Shown: positions 48,975 through 57,609, counted from the first letter of the stretch. The stretch: 64,000 bases of DNA from Sphaerotilus montanus (GCF_013410775.1 NZ_JACCFH010000001.1:868001-932000); one strand, 5' to 3'. Numbers and translations are program-made. Notes: generated from the sequence alone by a model not told the origin.

Positions 48975-49310
48975 TCAGGGTTTCCTGGCCGCCGCCTTCG
49001 TCAGCTCGGCGTTGTGCGCATCGATCCGGGCATTGCAGGCGTTCACGGCCCGGCGCAACTCGTCCTGCTGGGTGGCGCAGCGCTGGAGCTGCTGGCGGTC
49101 CGCGAGGTGCGCGTCCAGCATCTCGCGGTAGGTCAGACCGGCCTTGAGCGCGACGGGCGCAGCGCACGGAGCCAGCAGCGCCGCCGAAGGTTCGCACTTG
49201 AGCGAGGCAGGAACCTGCGCGGCCGGGTGCGTCGCACAGCCTGTCAGGGCCACGGCCACCAGCGGGAACATGCCGACAACGACGAAACGGGGAATGTGGT
49301 GCATCGCCAT
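48975..49310 (-). CDS. small lipoprotein, Rz1/LysC-like (o-spanin-like)
   Basis: A 111-residue lipoprotein with lipobox VALTGC near residue 25. The mature part has LKCEPSAALLAPC, then TYREMLDAHLADRQQLQRC and VNACNARIDAHN. This order (proline-containing start, T-Y-x-E-x-L helix, C-N-A-R end) resembles phage Rz1/LysC outer-membrane spanin subunits. It lies eight bases after the Rz-like gene, as in spanin pairs, but no other phage genes are close. The alternative is an unrelated envelope lipoprotein. Confidence 0.68.
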   Translation of the reverse strand: MAMHHIPRFVVVGMFPLVAVALTGCATHPAAQVPASLKCEPSAALLAPCAAPVALKAGLTYREMLDAHLADRQQLQRCATQQDELRRAVNACNARIDAHNAELTKAAARKP

Positions 49311-49318
49311 CCTCCTGC

Positions 49319-49852
49319 TCAGCGGGCCGCCGGGCGGCTGGTGCTGACCCGGTTGAGCCGGGTCACGGCGTCGTCCGGCACGGGCGCCTGCATGCAGTTC
49401 AGCCCCGCCTGCAGCCGCTGGAGCTGGCCCTGCAGCGTGACGAGCCGGGCCTCGCGGCGGTTCAGTTCCTCGCGGGCCAGACCGATGCTGGCGGAGGCGA
49501 GCGCCAGACGCACCCGCTGGAGTTCGGCGTCGTTGGACGGGCGCTGGCTGCTGAGCGTCACCAGCCGCTCCTGCACCTCGTCGAAGGCTTCGGCCATCTC
49601 CATCTTCTGCTCGTCGAAGGCCTTGCGCTGGGCGGCCAGGCGCGCTTCGTGTTCCGCCTGCTGCGCCAGCAGCGCATCGGCGAGTTGCTGGCGGGCAACG
49701 GTCTGCGCGGCGAGGGCCGCCTGACCGGACGCCTCCAGCGCATGCAGCTTCGCGCGGGTGTCCTCCAGCCGGGCGGCGCCAATGCCATGGCCGATCCAGC
49801 CGGCCACCAGCAGGGCGATCGTCGGCGCGACGAGGCGGATCGGGCTGGGCAT
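49319..49852 (-). CDS. inner-membrane coiled-coil protein, Rz-like (i-spanin-like)
   Basis: A 177-residue protein with one N-terminal TM (about 7-26), then a long periplasmic coiled coil (about 30-150) rich in Ala/Gln/Glu/Leu. The C-terminus GLNCMQAPVPDDAVTRLNRV resembles ends of Rz i-spanins. Topology and placement before an Rz1-like lipoprotein gene support a spanin-like pair. Start at ATG 49850-49852; the much longer frame above overlaps the FGE gene and is rejected. Function in the host is unknown: lysis, or an envelope bridge. Confidence 0.68.
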   Translation of the reverse strand: MPSPIRLVAPTIALLVAGWIGHGIGAARLEDTRAKLHALEASGQAALAAQTVARQQLADALLAQQAEHEARLAAQRKAFDEQKMEMAEAFDEVQERLVTLSSQRPSNDAELQRVRLALASASIGLAREELNRREARLVTLQGQLQRLQAGLNCMQAPVPDDAVTRLNRVSTSRPAAR

Positions 49853-49931
49853 AGGGGGAAGTCTCCCGAGGGTGCTGTGGTGATGCCGGATGTTACGGAG
49901 GATCCCCGGCCAAATCGGTGAGGATTGGTGT

Positions 49932-50684
49932 TCAGCCAACCGGCACGGCCAGACGGAACCCCAGGTCGTTGCGCGCCGAGGAGCGGCTGCGCTCCAGTCG
50001 ACTGGCCGAGCGCAGCGTGTGCGCATGGCTGTTCCACGCCCCGCCGCGCACCACGCGGTCCTCGCTGCGCCCGTTCTGGGCGCACCACTCCATGACATTG
50101 CCATGCATCTGGTAGAGCCCCCAGGCATTCGGCTCGAACGAGCGCACTGGCACCGTCTGGCGCGGCTGGCGGTGTTCGTGGTGGGCGAGGTCGGGAGACA
50201 CCGGCCCGTCGCCCCAGTGGTACACGGTGGCGGTGCCAGCCCGGCAGGCGTATTCCCACTGCGCCTCGGTCGGCAGCATGGCGTTCAGGCCCGGCACGCG
50301 GCGGTTGAGTTCGGACAGGAAGCGCACGTGCACCGCATCCCAGCTCACCTGCTCCACCGGCAGATCGTCACCACGGAACCGGCTGGGCTGCTGGCCGGTC
50401 ACCGCCTGCCAGAGGGCCTGGCTGCAGGCGGTGTCCGCCAGCCAGAACGGCTGGTCGATGCCCACCGTGCGGCGCCACTCGTCCTGCTTGCGCCCAGGCT
50501 CGCTCGCGGGCGAGCCCATGCCGAACTCGCCGGCCGCGATGTGGCGCAGCCGCTGCGACACCGGCCCCAGCGCCAGTTCGGCCCAGTACCCCCAGACGTC
50601 CTGCCCGAACGCAGCGGCCCAGACCGGTTGGTCCGGTGGAATGTGCGGGCTCGAACAGCCCGGTCCCTGACCATGGATAGTCAT
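49932..50684 (-). CDS. formylglycine-generating-enzyme-fold (SUMF1/FGE-sulfatase) protein
   Basis: A 250-residue protein with the FGE-sulfatase/C-type-lectin fold: IAAGEFGMGSPASEP, VEQVSWDAV, LPTEAQWEYACRAGT, NAWGLYQMHGNVMEWCA and the C-terminal RVVRGGAWNSHAH with ARNDLGFRLA. No signal peptide is seen, so it is probably cytoplasmic. True FGEs use copper-binding cysteines; those are not evident, so the domain may be non-catalytic and ligand- or protein-binding. It lies between the PstS-OmpA fusion and the spanin-like pair, suggesting a shared function. Confidence 0.87.
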   Translation of the reverse strand: MTIHGQGPGCSSPHIPPDQPVWAAAFGQDVWGYWAELALGPVSQRLRHIAAGEFGMGSPASEPGRKQDEWRRTVGIDQPFWLADTACSQALWQAVTGQQPSRFRGDDLPVEQVSWDAVHVRFLSELNRRVPGLNAMLPTEAQWEYACRAGTATVYHWGDGPVSPDLAHHEHRQPRQTVPVRSFEPNAWGLYQMHGNVMEWCAQNGRSEDRVVRGGAWNSHAHTLRSASRLERSRSSARNDLGFRLAVPVG

Positions 50685-50816
50685 GTAGTGGAATCTCCCA
50701 ATCCCTGCAGAACGGAGTCAAGCCTGGGAGCCCCCGCTCCCCCGACCTGAATCAATTCGCGGAACCGGATTGAACCACTGACGGAGCCTGGCGGCCGCAG
50801 GTCAGTTGCCCCATGA

Positions 50817-50834
50817 CCCCCTCATTCGAGGGGG
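50817..50834. other. short GC hairpin after the OmpA-domain gene
   Basis: CCCCCTC, loop ATTC, GAGGGGG form a perfect 7-base stem, five bases past the stop of the gene ending at 50840. No T-run follows on the minus strand, so it could be a processing site or attenuator rather than a terminator. The 155-base gap to the next gene holds nothing else obvious. Confidence 0.35.
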
Positions 50835-50839
50835 TTGAC

Positions 50840-52453
50840 TCAATGACAACGCGCAGCAGCAACCGGCTCGACCGCCCGTTCGCTCATCCACACCTCGACG
50901 CGGCGGTTGCGCTCGCGGCCGGACGGCGTGTCGTTGCTCGCCACGGGTGCGGCCGAACCGTAGCCCTGCACCGCGGACGCCTTGAGCCCGTAGGTGCCCA
51001 GATCGCGGGCCACCGACTGCGCGCGCTGCACCGAGATCGTCAGGTTGGCACAGGGATCGCCCTGCCCGTCCGAGAAGCCCAGCAGCATCAGGTGCTGCGA
51101 GGGGCCGATGCGGCTTTCCAGCAGGCGCGTGATGCGGGACATGTCGCGCAGGGCCTTGTTGTCGAGCTGGTCCACGCCCGGCTTGAAGCGCAGGTTGACC
51201 GCCAGCCGGCGCGCGCCGCGCGTCAGCCGGACGTACTCGGCCGGCAATGCCTCGACCGCGGCGGCACCGACGCCTTCGTCCGCCTCGGGAATCTGGCCGA
51301 TGTAGCCCTCGGCCTGCGCGAGCTTCTGGGCCTCGTCGGAGACGGCGAAGTCGGCCAGCTTGCGCACCAGCGGCGGCGCGTTGCGCGCCACGTAGAAGTA
51401 CAGCCGGCGCGAGAGCGCGTAGTCCTCGGTCGCGACCGTGAAGCGGCTCGGGCGCAGGGCGTTGGCCGTGCCGTCGGCCACTGCCAGCGTCTTGGCCTGG
51501 CGGGCATAGGGCAGTCCGACGAAGCCGATCGCCTGCGGGTCCGCGGCGACCGCGTCGGCGAGCGCGCGGCTGTCCTCGTGCCGGTGGGCGGCGGCGACCA
51601 GCGGCTGCTTGTCGAGCACCAGTGAGCGGAAAGTGTCCCAGGTGCCGGACTTGTCGTCGCGGGCGTGGACGGTGACCGGACCGGCCGGGCCGCCCACGGC
51701 CGCCCAGTCGCTGACGCGGCCGCTGAACAGGTCGCGGATCTGCGCGATCGACAGGCGCTGCAGCGGGTTGCTCGGGTGGACGATGACCGCCACGCCGTCA
51801 AGCGCGATGACGTACTCGCTGCCTTCGGCGGCCAGATCGCCGAGCTGGCTGGTGGTCTTCAGCTCGTCGGCCTTGATGGCGCGCGAGGCCATGCCGATGT
51901 CGGCCGTGCCCGCCGCCAGCGACTGGAAGGCGGTCGCCGTGCCGTGGGCCTGCAGCTCGACACGCAGGCTGGCGCCATCGGGGCGGCGGCCGGTCAGGAC
52001 ACTGTCCTCGGCGCTGGCGCCGGGCTGGCGCTCGACGCTGGTGTAGCCCTCGCGGGCCAGGAAGGCCTTGACCAGGGCCGGGGCCAGCGCCGCACCGACC
52101 GTGTTGGAGCCGTGCAGGCGGATGGTGCTGCCGCCGTCGCCCTTGCCGGAAGGCGGGCCGGAGGCCGCGACCACCGCTGCCGCGGACACCGCCACCGCAG
52201 GCGCAGCCGAGGTCGCCGGGGCGCGGTGCAGCCACCACCACAGCGCCGCGCCGACCAGCAGCAGCGCCAGCAGCGGCAGCAGCCACTTCAGCGGCGACGC
52301 GGACCGCAGCGCGCCCGCAGGCGCCATCAGCGTGGCACCGCACTCGCTGCAGCGGCCGCCGCTGGCGTCGAGCGCCTGCGGCTGGCCACTGGCGGCGAGC
52401 CGGCAGGACTCGGGGAGGTTGGTGCAGACACCGTGTGTCTGGATCTGGGTCAT
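50840..52453 (-). CDS. zinc-ribbon/TM/PstS-like binding domain/OmpA fusion protein
   Basis: A 537-residue fusion. Cysteines at 10, 17, 35 and 38 (CTNLPESC, CSEC) form a likely cytoplasmic zinc ribbon; TM about 55-75. A PstS-like phosphate-binding domain about 105-400 has IRLHGSNTVGAALAP, GMASRAIKADE and DDKSGTWDTF. An OmpA/MotB peptidoglycan-binding domain about 420-525 contains GFSDGQGDP and RAQSVARDLG. The layout implies an inner-membrane protein with cell-wall binding and ligand sensing in the periplasm. It starts 35 bases after the tubulin-like gene stop and has an AGGA site. Confidence 0.88.
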   Translation of the reverse strand: MTQIQTHGVCTNLPESCRLAASGQPQALDASGGRCSECGATLMAPAGALRSASPLKWLLPLLALLLVGAALWWWLHRAPATSAAPAVAVSAAAVVAASGPPSGKGDGGSTIRLHGSNTVGAALAPALVKAFLAREGYTSVERQPGASAEDSVLTGRRPDGASLRVELQAHGTATAFQSLAAGTADIGMASRAIKADELKTTSQLGDLAAEGSEYVIALDGVAVIVHPSNPLQRLSIAQIRDLFSGRVSDWAAVGGPAGPVTVHARDDKSGTWDTFRSLVLDKQPLVAAAHRHEDSRALADAVAADPQAIGFVGLPYARQAKTLAVADGTANALRPSRFTVATEDYALSRRLYFYVARNAPPLVRKLADFAVSDEAQKLAQAEGYIGQIPEADEGVGAAAVEALPAEYVRLTRGARRLAVNLRFKPGVDQLDNKALRDMSRITRLLESRIGPSQHLMLLGFSDGQGDPCANLTISVQRAQSVARDLGTYGLKASAVQGYGSAAPVASNDTPSGRERNRRVEVWMSERAVEPVAAARCH

Positions 52454-52488
52454 GGGGTGGGTCCTGTCACAGTCGCAATCAAGCGGAA

Positions 52489-55110
52489 TCAAGCGGGAAG
52501 AAGATGCATGGCGGTCTGGACGGCCGCAGACCAGCGCTGGCGCAGTCCGTCGGGGTCCTCGGGCGATGGGGCGGCGAGCAGCTGCGCCACGCGGCGCTGC
52601 ATCACGTCGCGCAGCCGGTCCGGGCGGACCGGGGAGGCGCGCAGCGCGGCGTCCACGTCCTCCTGCAGCCAGCAGCGCACGGGCTCGGGCATGCCGATCG
52701 CGGCGGCGTCCCAGTGCGCGCCGAGCACGACACGGTCGGCCTCGAAGCCCTCGCCGTCCAGCCGCACCAGCACCACGCCCGCGCCCAGGTCCTCGCGTAC
52801 GAGGCCCAGCGCCTCGCCCAGCAGCAGCAGGCCGGGGCGGTGGTCGGGCGCGTGGTCCGCGGCAGCGGGTTCGGGCGCCTGCAGGCCACGCAGGGCGGCC
52901 AGCGGCACCGGCGCGATCTGGCGGCGCCACACCACGCTGCTGGCGGCCGGGCTGTGCGGTGCCGCCAGCCGCACGTCCAGGGTGCCGCCCGGCCACGGCA
53001 TCGGCAGGGCCTGCAGCGACACCCGCAGCGCCTCCACCGCGGCCCGCTGCAATTCCGCCGGATCCACCGGCTCTGCGGCTTCCGCGCCTGCCGCGGCGGG
53101 CGGCACCGGCAGCGCAGGCAACAGCGCCAGTGGCAGCCGCAGGGTGTCGGTGATGTCCGGTGGCGTGTCCGCGGTGTGCGTCGTGTCCGTCGACCACGCA
53201 CCGGCGCCCGCCTGCATTCCCAGACGCTGCAGCGCCACAGGCCGGGCGGCTGGATCGTCCTGCCAGGCCCGCGCCAGCGCCAGCAGGGCCCCTTGCGCGG
53301 CCGAGGCCACCACCGACGGCGCCAGCCGCTGCGTGCTGGTGGCCAGCAGGCGCGCACAGCCCGCCCGCTCGCCCAGGTGCTGGGCCAGCTGGCGGAAACC
53401 GGCGCCATCGCCCAGCCGCGTGAACAGATCAGCGCGCAGATAGGCCACCGATTCGCGCTGCGCCGCTTCCGCCAGCACCCAGGTCTGGCCCAGCGCGCGC
53501 ACCTGCTCGCGGGTGTCGAGGCGCAGCGAGAACCCGTCACCGGACGCAGGCGGGGCGAGCGCGGCGGTGGCCGCTTCGTCCGCCTCGCCGGCCAGCGCCG
53601 CCAGCGACAGCTCGGTGGCGTCGACCATGTCCTGCAGATCGGCCAGCTCGGCGCGCAGCGCCGCCCACTGCCGGCGCAGCAGCGCGGTGTGCGCCTGCGC
53701 GGTGCTGGCCTGGGCCCAGGCCTGCAGGCGCAGCGCGAAGGCATGCAGATCGCCTTCACGCGGGCCGAACCAGCGCCCCGGTGCGGGCGCCGCCACCTCG
53801 GCATCGATCTGCGCCTGCAGCCCCGCCACCTGGCGGTCGTCGCGGGCCTGTCGGGCGTCCAGATCGTGCAGCCGGGCGTCGGCCTGCGCAACCTGGGCGG
53901 CCACCCGGGCCACCCCATCGCGCAGCGCGAGGTGGCCGAGCCGCCAGTCCTGCCACAGCGCGGTCTCGATCCCGGCCCGCACCGCCGCAGCACGCTGGCG
54001 CAAGGCCGAGGCAGGCACCGCGAAGGCCGCCGCCAGCCCGGCCCCGCCGAACCGCTCCGCGAGCCCGAGCGCGAACAGCCGGCGCAGTTCCTCCCGGCGC
54101 TGTGCTGGCGCGCAGTGTTGAACGAGTTGCAGGTAGTGGGCCGCGAGGCGCTGCCACTCCTGTTGCGCGGCGGCGAGGGTCGGTGGCGGCGGGCTGGCCG
54201 TGGCCTCCGGCGACGCGCCAGGCCAGGCCTGCGGATCCTCCGGCAGTCCCGCGTCCGCCGCGGCCCGGAGCGCAGCAGGCTGGTTCACATAGCCCAGGCC
54301 CGGCCGCCAGTGGTCGAAGCGCAGTTGCGCCAGCAGCCGCAGCATCAGCGCATGCCCGAGGTGGCGCTGCACCGCGACCAGGTCGCTGCGCCACTCCGCC
54401 AGGCCCCAGAGCGCGAACTCGCCGCGCGGCGCGGACACCTGTCCGGCCGCTGTGGCCGGCGCGGCGTCGGTCCAGGCCTGCAGCAGCCACTGCGCCTGCC
54501 GCTCCTGGCGCAGGGCGGCATCGGTTTCACGCGTGCCGCGTTCGTCGACCGGCGTGGACAGCCAGCAACGGTCGAAGCCCGGCGGCACGGCCTCGGCGCG
54601 CTGCTGCAGCGCGGCCAGCAGGGGCGTCTGCTCCGACAGCGTCAGGTGCAGTTGGAGACGGGCGGGCGGCACCAGCGCCCGCAAGGCGTCCAGCACGCCC
54701 AGCAGCAGGCCGAGCCCGACCGGCTCGCCGGGATGCGCGATCAGGTGGATGGCCGGCGGGCCCCCGGCGCCATCAGCGCCATCAGCGTCCCGGGCCAGGC
54801 GCGTGACGCTGGACAGCGCCGCCAGGATCTCGGCACGGCCGACCTCGAACTGCGTCGAGGCCAGCAGCAGGCGCTGCGCCCGCGGAGGCGCCAGACTGCG
54901 CCCGGCCAGACACCAGCCGGGGGCCTCGTCGTCGTGCAGGCTGGCGTCGGTGTCGATCAGCAGCACGGGCGCGGCCGGGGTCGCAGTGGCCGTGCGGGCG
55001 CGGGCCAGACCCGGGCTCGCCACGCCAGCCGTGTCGATCTGGCGGCGACGTTCCATCGCCTGCCAGACGCGCACGCCGGTACCACCGAGCCCGATGAAGA
55101 TGTGGTGCAT
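52489..55110 (-). CDS. large tubulin-like (Tubulin_2/FtsZl-type) protein
   Basis: An 873-residue protein without signal peptide or TM. The N-terminus HHIFIGLGGTGVRVWQAM is the nucleotide-loop start of tubulin-like (Tubulin_2) proteins, followed by VLLIDTDASLHDDEA. The usual GGTGSG signature is not clear: the matching region reads HPGEPVGLGLLLGVLDALRA. The middle (about 350-560) is helical and coiled-coil-like, and the C-terminus is Ala/Leu-rich. Related large FtsZ-like proteins have been proposed to remodel membranes. The start is ATG 55108-55110. It heads the minus-strand cluster down to 48975. Confidence 0.68.
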   Translation of the reverse strand: MHHIFIGLGGTGVRVWQAMERRRQIDTAGVASPGLARARTATATPAAPVLLIDTDASLHDDEAPGWCLAGRSLAPPRAQRLLLASTQFEVGRAEILAALSSVTRLARDADGADGAGGPPAIHLIAHPGEPVGLGLLLGVLDALRALVPPARLQLHLTLSEQTPLLAALQQRAEAVPPGFDRCWLSTPVDERGTRETDAALRQERQAQWLLQAWTDAAPATAAGQVSAPRGEFALWGLAEWRSDLVAVQRHLGHALMLRLLAQLRFDHWRPGLGYVNQPAALRAAADAGLPEDPQAWPGASPEATASPPPPTLAAAQQEWQRLAAHYLQLVQHCAPAQRREELRRLFALGLAERFGGAGLAAAFAVPASALRQRAAAVRAGIETALWQDWRLGHLALRDGVARVAAQVAQADARLHDLDARQARDDRQVAGLQAQIDAEVAAPAPGRWFGPREGDLHAFALRLQAWAQASTAQAHTALLRRQWAALRAELADLQDMVDATELSLAALAGEADEAATAALAPPASGDGFSLRLDTREQVRALGQTWVLAEAAQRESVAYLRADLFTRLGDGAGFRQLAQHLGERAGCARLLATSTQRLAPSVVASAAQGALLALARAWQDDPAARPVALQRLGMQAGAGAWSTDTTHTADTPPDITDTLRLPLALLPALPVPPAAAGAEAAEPVDPAELQRAAVEALRVSLQALPMPWPGGTLDVRLAAPHSPAASSVVWRRQIAPVPLAALRGLQAPEPAAADHAPDHRPGLLLLGEALGLVREDLGAGVVLVRLDGEGFEADRVVLGAHWDAAAIGMPEPVRCWLQEDVDAALRASPVRPDRLRDVMQRRVAQLLAAPSPEDPDGLRQRWSAAVQTAMHLLPA

Positions 55111-55381
55111 GTGGGGAAAGCGCCCGGAGAGAGAAAAACGGTGAAGGAAGCGCCTGCACATGGCCATGCCCGGCGCCGGCGCCACTGTGGTACGGCCATG
55201 TATCAATCTCGTGACAGCTCACCCCGTGAGCCAGCGGGTCACGGACCTGTCACATTGAAAATCCAGCGCGCGGGGCGCTGGCCTGAAGATTGCGCTGGGT
55301 CAAGAATGCTGCACTGCGTCATGGCGTGGTCACGGCGATCGGGAACGCTGCGTGCATGCTCTGGCACAGGAGAATCCCGCC

Positions 55382-56170
55382 ATGTCCCGACCTGCACTCG
55401 CCGATTCCATGCTCCCCCTGTCAGGCCGCCGCGGTCTGGTGCTCGGGGTGGCCAATGCCCACAGCATCGCCTGGGGCTGCGCCGAGGCCCTCCACGCGCA
55501 GGGCGCTGCGCTGGTGCTGTCCTGCCTCAACGAGAAGGCCCGCCCCTGGGTCCAGCCGCTGGCCGACACGCTCGGCGCACCGCTGATCGACTGCAACGTC
55601 GAGGTCGAAGGCGAACTGGAGCACCTGGTCGCCCAGGCGGTCGAGACGCTGGGCGGCCTCGACTTCGTCATCCACTCCATCGCCTGGGCGCCGCTGGCCG
55701 AGCTGCACGGCCGGGTCATCGACAGCAGCGCCGCCGGCTTCGCCCGGGCGATGACGGTGTCCTGCCACTCGCTGGCGGCCCTCGCCCGGCTGTGCGAGCC
55801 GCACCTGGGCGCCGGCTCCGCGCTGGTGACGATGACCTACCATGGCGCCGAGGAAGCCATTCCGCACTACGGGCTGATGGGCCCGGTGAAGGCCGCGCTG
55901 GAGTCGACCGTGCGTTACCTGGCGGTCGAACTCGGCGCCAAGGGGGTGCGGGTGCACGCCGTCTCGCCGGGGCCGGTGCCGACCCGCGCCGCCTCGGGCA
56001 TCGAGGATTTCGACGACCTGATGGCAACCGCGGCCGCCGAATCGCCGCTGCGCCGGCTGGTCACGCTCGACGAGATCGGCGCGCTGACCGCCTTCCTCGT
56101 CGGCCCGGGTGCCAGCGGCATGACGGGCCAGACCATCTACGTGGACGCCGGCTTCCATGCCGTGCGCTGA
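55382..56170 (+). CDS. fabI: enoyl-[acyl-carrier-protein] reductase FabI
   Basis: FabI reduces enoyl-ACP to acyl-ACP with NADH in fatty-acid synthesis. The 262-residue SDR protein has LVLGVANAHSIAWGCAEAL, the IHSIAWAP loop, the active-site Tyr/Lys in YGLMGPVKAALE and the C-terminal SGMTGQTIYVDAGFH. The ATG at 55382 follows a GGAGA site; a longer frame adds ten unlikely residues. It is six bases from the MaoC-Pta gene and likely in one transcript, so it may be a second, pathway-specific FabI rather than the main one. Confidence 0.9.
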   Translation: MSRPALADSMLPLSGRRGLVLGVANAHSIAWGCAEALHAQGAALVLSCLNEKARPWVQPLADTLGAPLIDCNVEVEGELEHLVAQAVETLGGLDFVIHSIAWAPLAELHGRVIDSSAAGFARAMTVSCHSLAALARLCEPHLGAGSALVTMTYHGAEEAIPHYGLMGPVKAALESTVRYLAVELGAKGVRVHAVSPGPVPTRAASGIEDFDDLMATAAAESPLRRLVTLDEIGALTAFLVGPGASGMTGQTIYVDAGFHAVR

Positions 56171-56176
56171 ACCAGC

Positions 56177-57586
56177 ATGAACGACACCATGATCACCAAC
56201 CGCACCTACGACGAGATGCCTCTCGGCGCCAGCGCCAGCATCGTGCGCACGCTGACGCAGGACGACATCCTCGCCTTCGCGCTCGTCTCGGGCGATGTCA
56301 ACCCGGCCCACGTCGACGCCGAGTACGCCAACGCCACCCGCTTCCACGGCACCATCGCCCACGGCATGTGGGCCGGCGCGCTGATCTCGACGCTGCTGGG
56401 CACCCACTTCCCCGGCCCCGGCACGATCTACGAGGCGCAGATGCTGCGCTTCCACCTGCCGGTGCGCGCCGGCGACACGCTGACCATCCAGGCCACCGTC
56501 ACCGCCCGCGACGACGAGCGCCACCGCCTGACGCTCGACTGCGTGGTCACGAACCAGGCGGGCGCGGTGGTCGTCAGCGGCGAGGCCATGGTGCGCGCAC
56601 CGCTGCAGAAAATCAGCCGCCCGCGCGCCGCGATGCCGACCATGCACCTGTTCGACCCCGCCGCGCGGCTGACCGAGTGGGTCGATGGCTGGGCCGCGGA
56701 CCTGGCCGGGCAGCCGCCGGTGCCGTGCGGCGTGGTCCACCCGTGCGACGAGGCCTCGCTCGCGGGGGCGATGGCGGCAGCGCGGCGCGGGCTGATCGTG
56801 CCGTGGCTGATCGGGCCGGAAGCGCGCATCCGGGCGGTCGCGGCCGGACTCGGGCTGGACCTGACCGGCGTCCGCATCGAGGCGGTCGAGCACAGCCACG
56901 CCGCTGCGGCGCGTGCGGCGGAGCTGGCCGCGGCCGGCACGGTCGAGATGCTCATCAAGGGCAGCCTGCACACCGACGAGCTGATGCACGCCGTCATCGC
57001 CACCCCCGCGCTGCGCACCAAGCGGCGCATCTCGCATGTCTTCCGCTTCGACGTGCCGGCCTACCCCAAGCCCCTGCTCATCACCGACGCGGCCATCAAC
57101 ATCGCCCCGACACTCGAAGAAAAGGCCGACATCGTCAGCAACGCCATCGACCTGGCGCGGGTGCTGGGCGTGGCGCGGCCGAAGGTGGCGATCCTGGCGG
57201 CGGTCGAGACGGTGAGCACGAAGATGGCCTCGACGCTGGACGCCGCCGCGCTGTGCAAGATGGCCGACCGCGGCCAGATCACCGGCGGCCTGCTCGACGG
57301 CCCGCTCGCCTTCGACAACGCGATCTCGGCCGAGGCGGCGCGCATCAAGGGCATCCGCTCCGAGGTGGCCGGTGACGCCGACATCCTGCTGGTGCCGGAC
57401 CTGGAGGCCGGCAACATGCTGGCCAAGCAGCTCGACTACCTGGCGGGTGCGGCCGGCTGCGGCATCGTGCTCGGCGTGCGGGTGCCGATCGCGCTGACGA
57501 GCCGGGCGGATGGAGAAGCCTCGCGGCTGGCCTCGGCCGCGCTGGCGGCGCGGCTGGCACTGGCGTGGCGCACGCAGCGTCCCTGA
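56177..57586 (+). CDS. bifunctional MaoC enoyl-CoA hydratase/phosphate acetyltransferase
   Basis: A 469-residue fusion. Residues about 10-140 are a MaoC-like hot-dog hydratase domain with the catalytic pattern ALVSGDVNPAHVDAEYA and FHGTIAHGMW. Residues about 165-465 are a phosphate acetyl/butyryltransferase domain (GTVEMLIKGSLHTDELMHAV, ILLVPDLEAGNMLAKQLDYL). It sits between fabI and ackA. Together these could interconvert acyl-CoA and acyl phosphate and, with AckA, give ATP; the group often accompanies polyhydroxyalkanoate metabolism. Confidence 0.93.
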   Translation: MNDTMITNRTYDEMPLGASASIVRTLTQDDILAFALVSGDVNPAHVDAEYANATRFHGTIAHGMWAGALISTLLGTHFPGPGTIYEAQMLRFHLPVRAGDTLTIQATVTARDDERHRLTLDCVVTNQAGAVVVSGEAMVRAPLQKISRPRAAMPTMHLFDPAARLTEWVDGWAADLAGQPPVPCGVVHPCDEASLAGAMAAARRGLIVPWLIGPEARIRAVAAGLGLDLTGVRIEAVEHSHAAAARAAELAAAGTVEMLIKGSLHTDELMHAVIATPALRTKRRISHVFRFDVPAYPKPLLITDAAINIAPTLEEKADIVSNAIDLARVLGVARPKVAILAAVETVSTKMASTLDAAALCKMADRGQITGGLLDGPLAFDNAISAEAARIKGIRSEVAGDADILLVPDLEAGNMLAKQLDYLAGAAGCGIVLGVRVPIALTSRADGEASRLASAALAARLALAWRTQRP

Positions 57587-57609
57587 ACATCGAAGGAACC
57601 ACACCGACC

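Noticed and set aside
48620-49150. Short protein-coding frames over the RNase P RNA
   Set aside because: The region carries the conserved RNase P sequence blocks and P1 pairing; the small frames on either strand have no protein features.
49932-50684. Diversity-generating retroelement target
   Set aside because: The FGE-like C-terminus resembles a variable region, but no reverse transcriptase, accessory gene or template repeat is visible in the window.
52435-57375. 1646-residue open frame on the plus strand
   Set aside because: It is antisense to the tubulin-like and OmpA-domain genes and then runs out of frame through fabI and the MaoC-Pta gene. Its sequence is low-complexity Arg/Gln/His/Pro with no domain.
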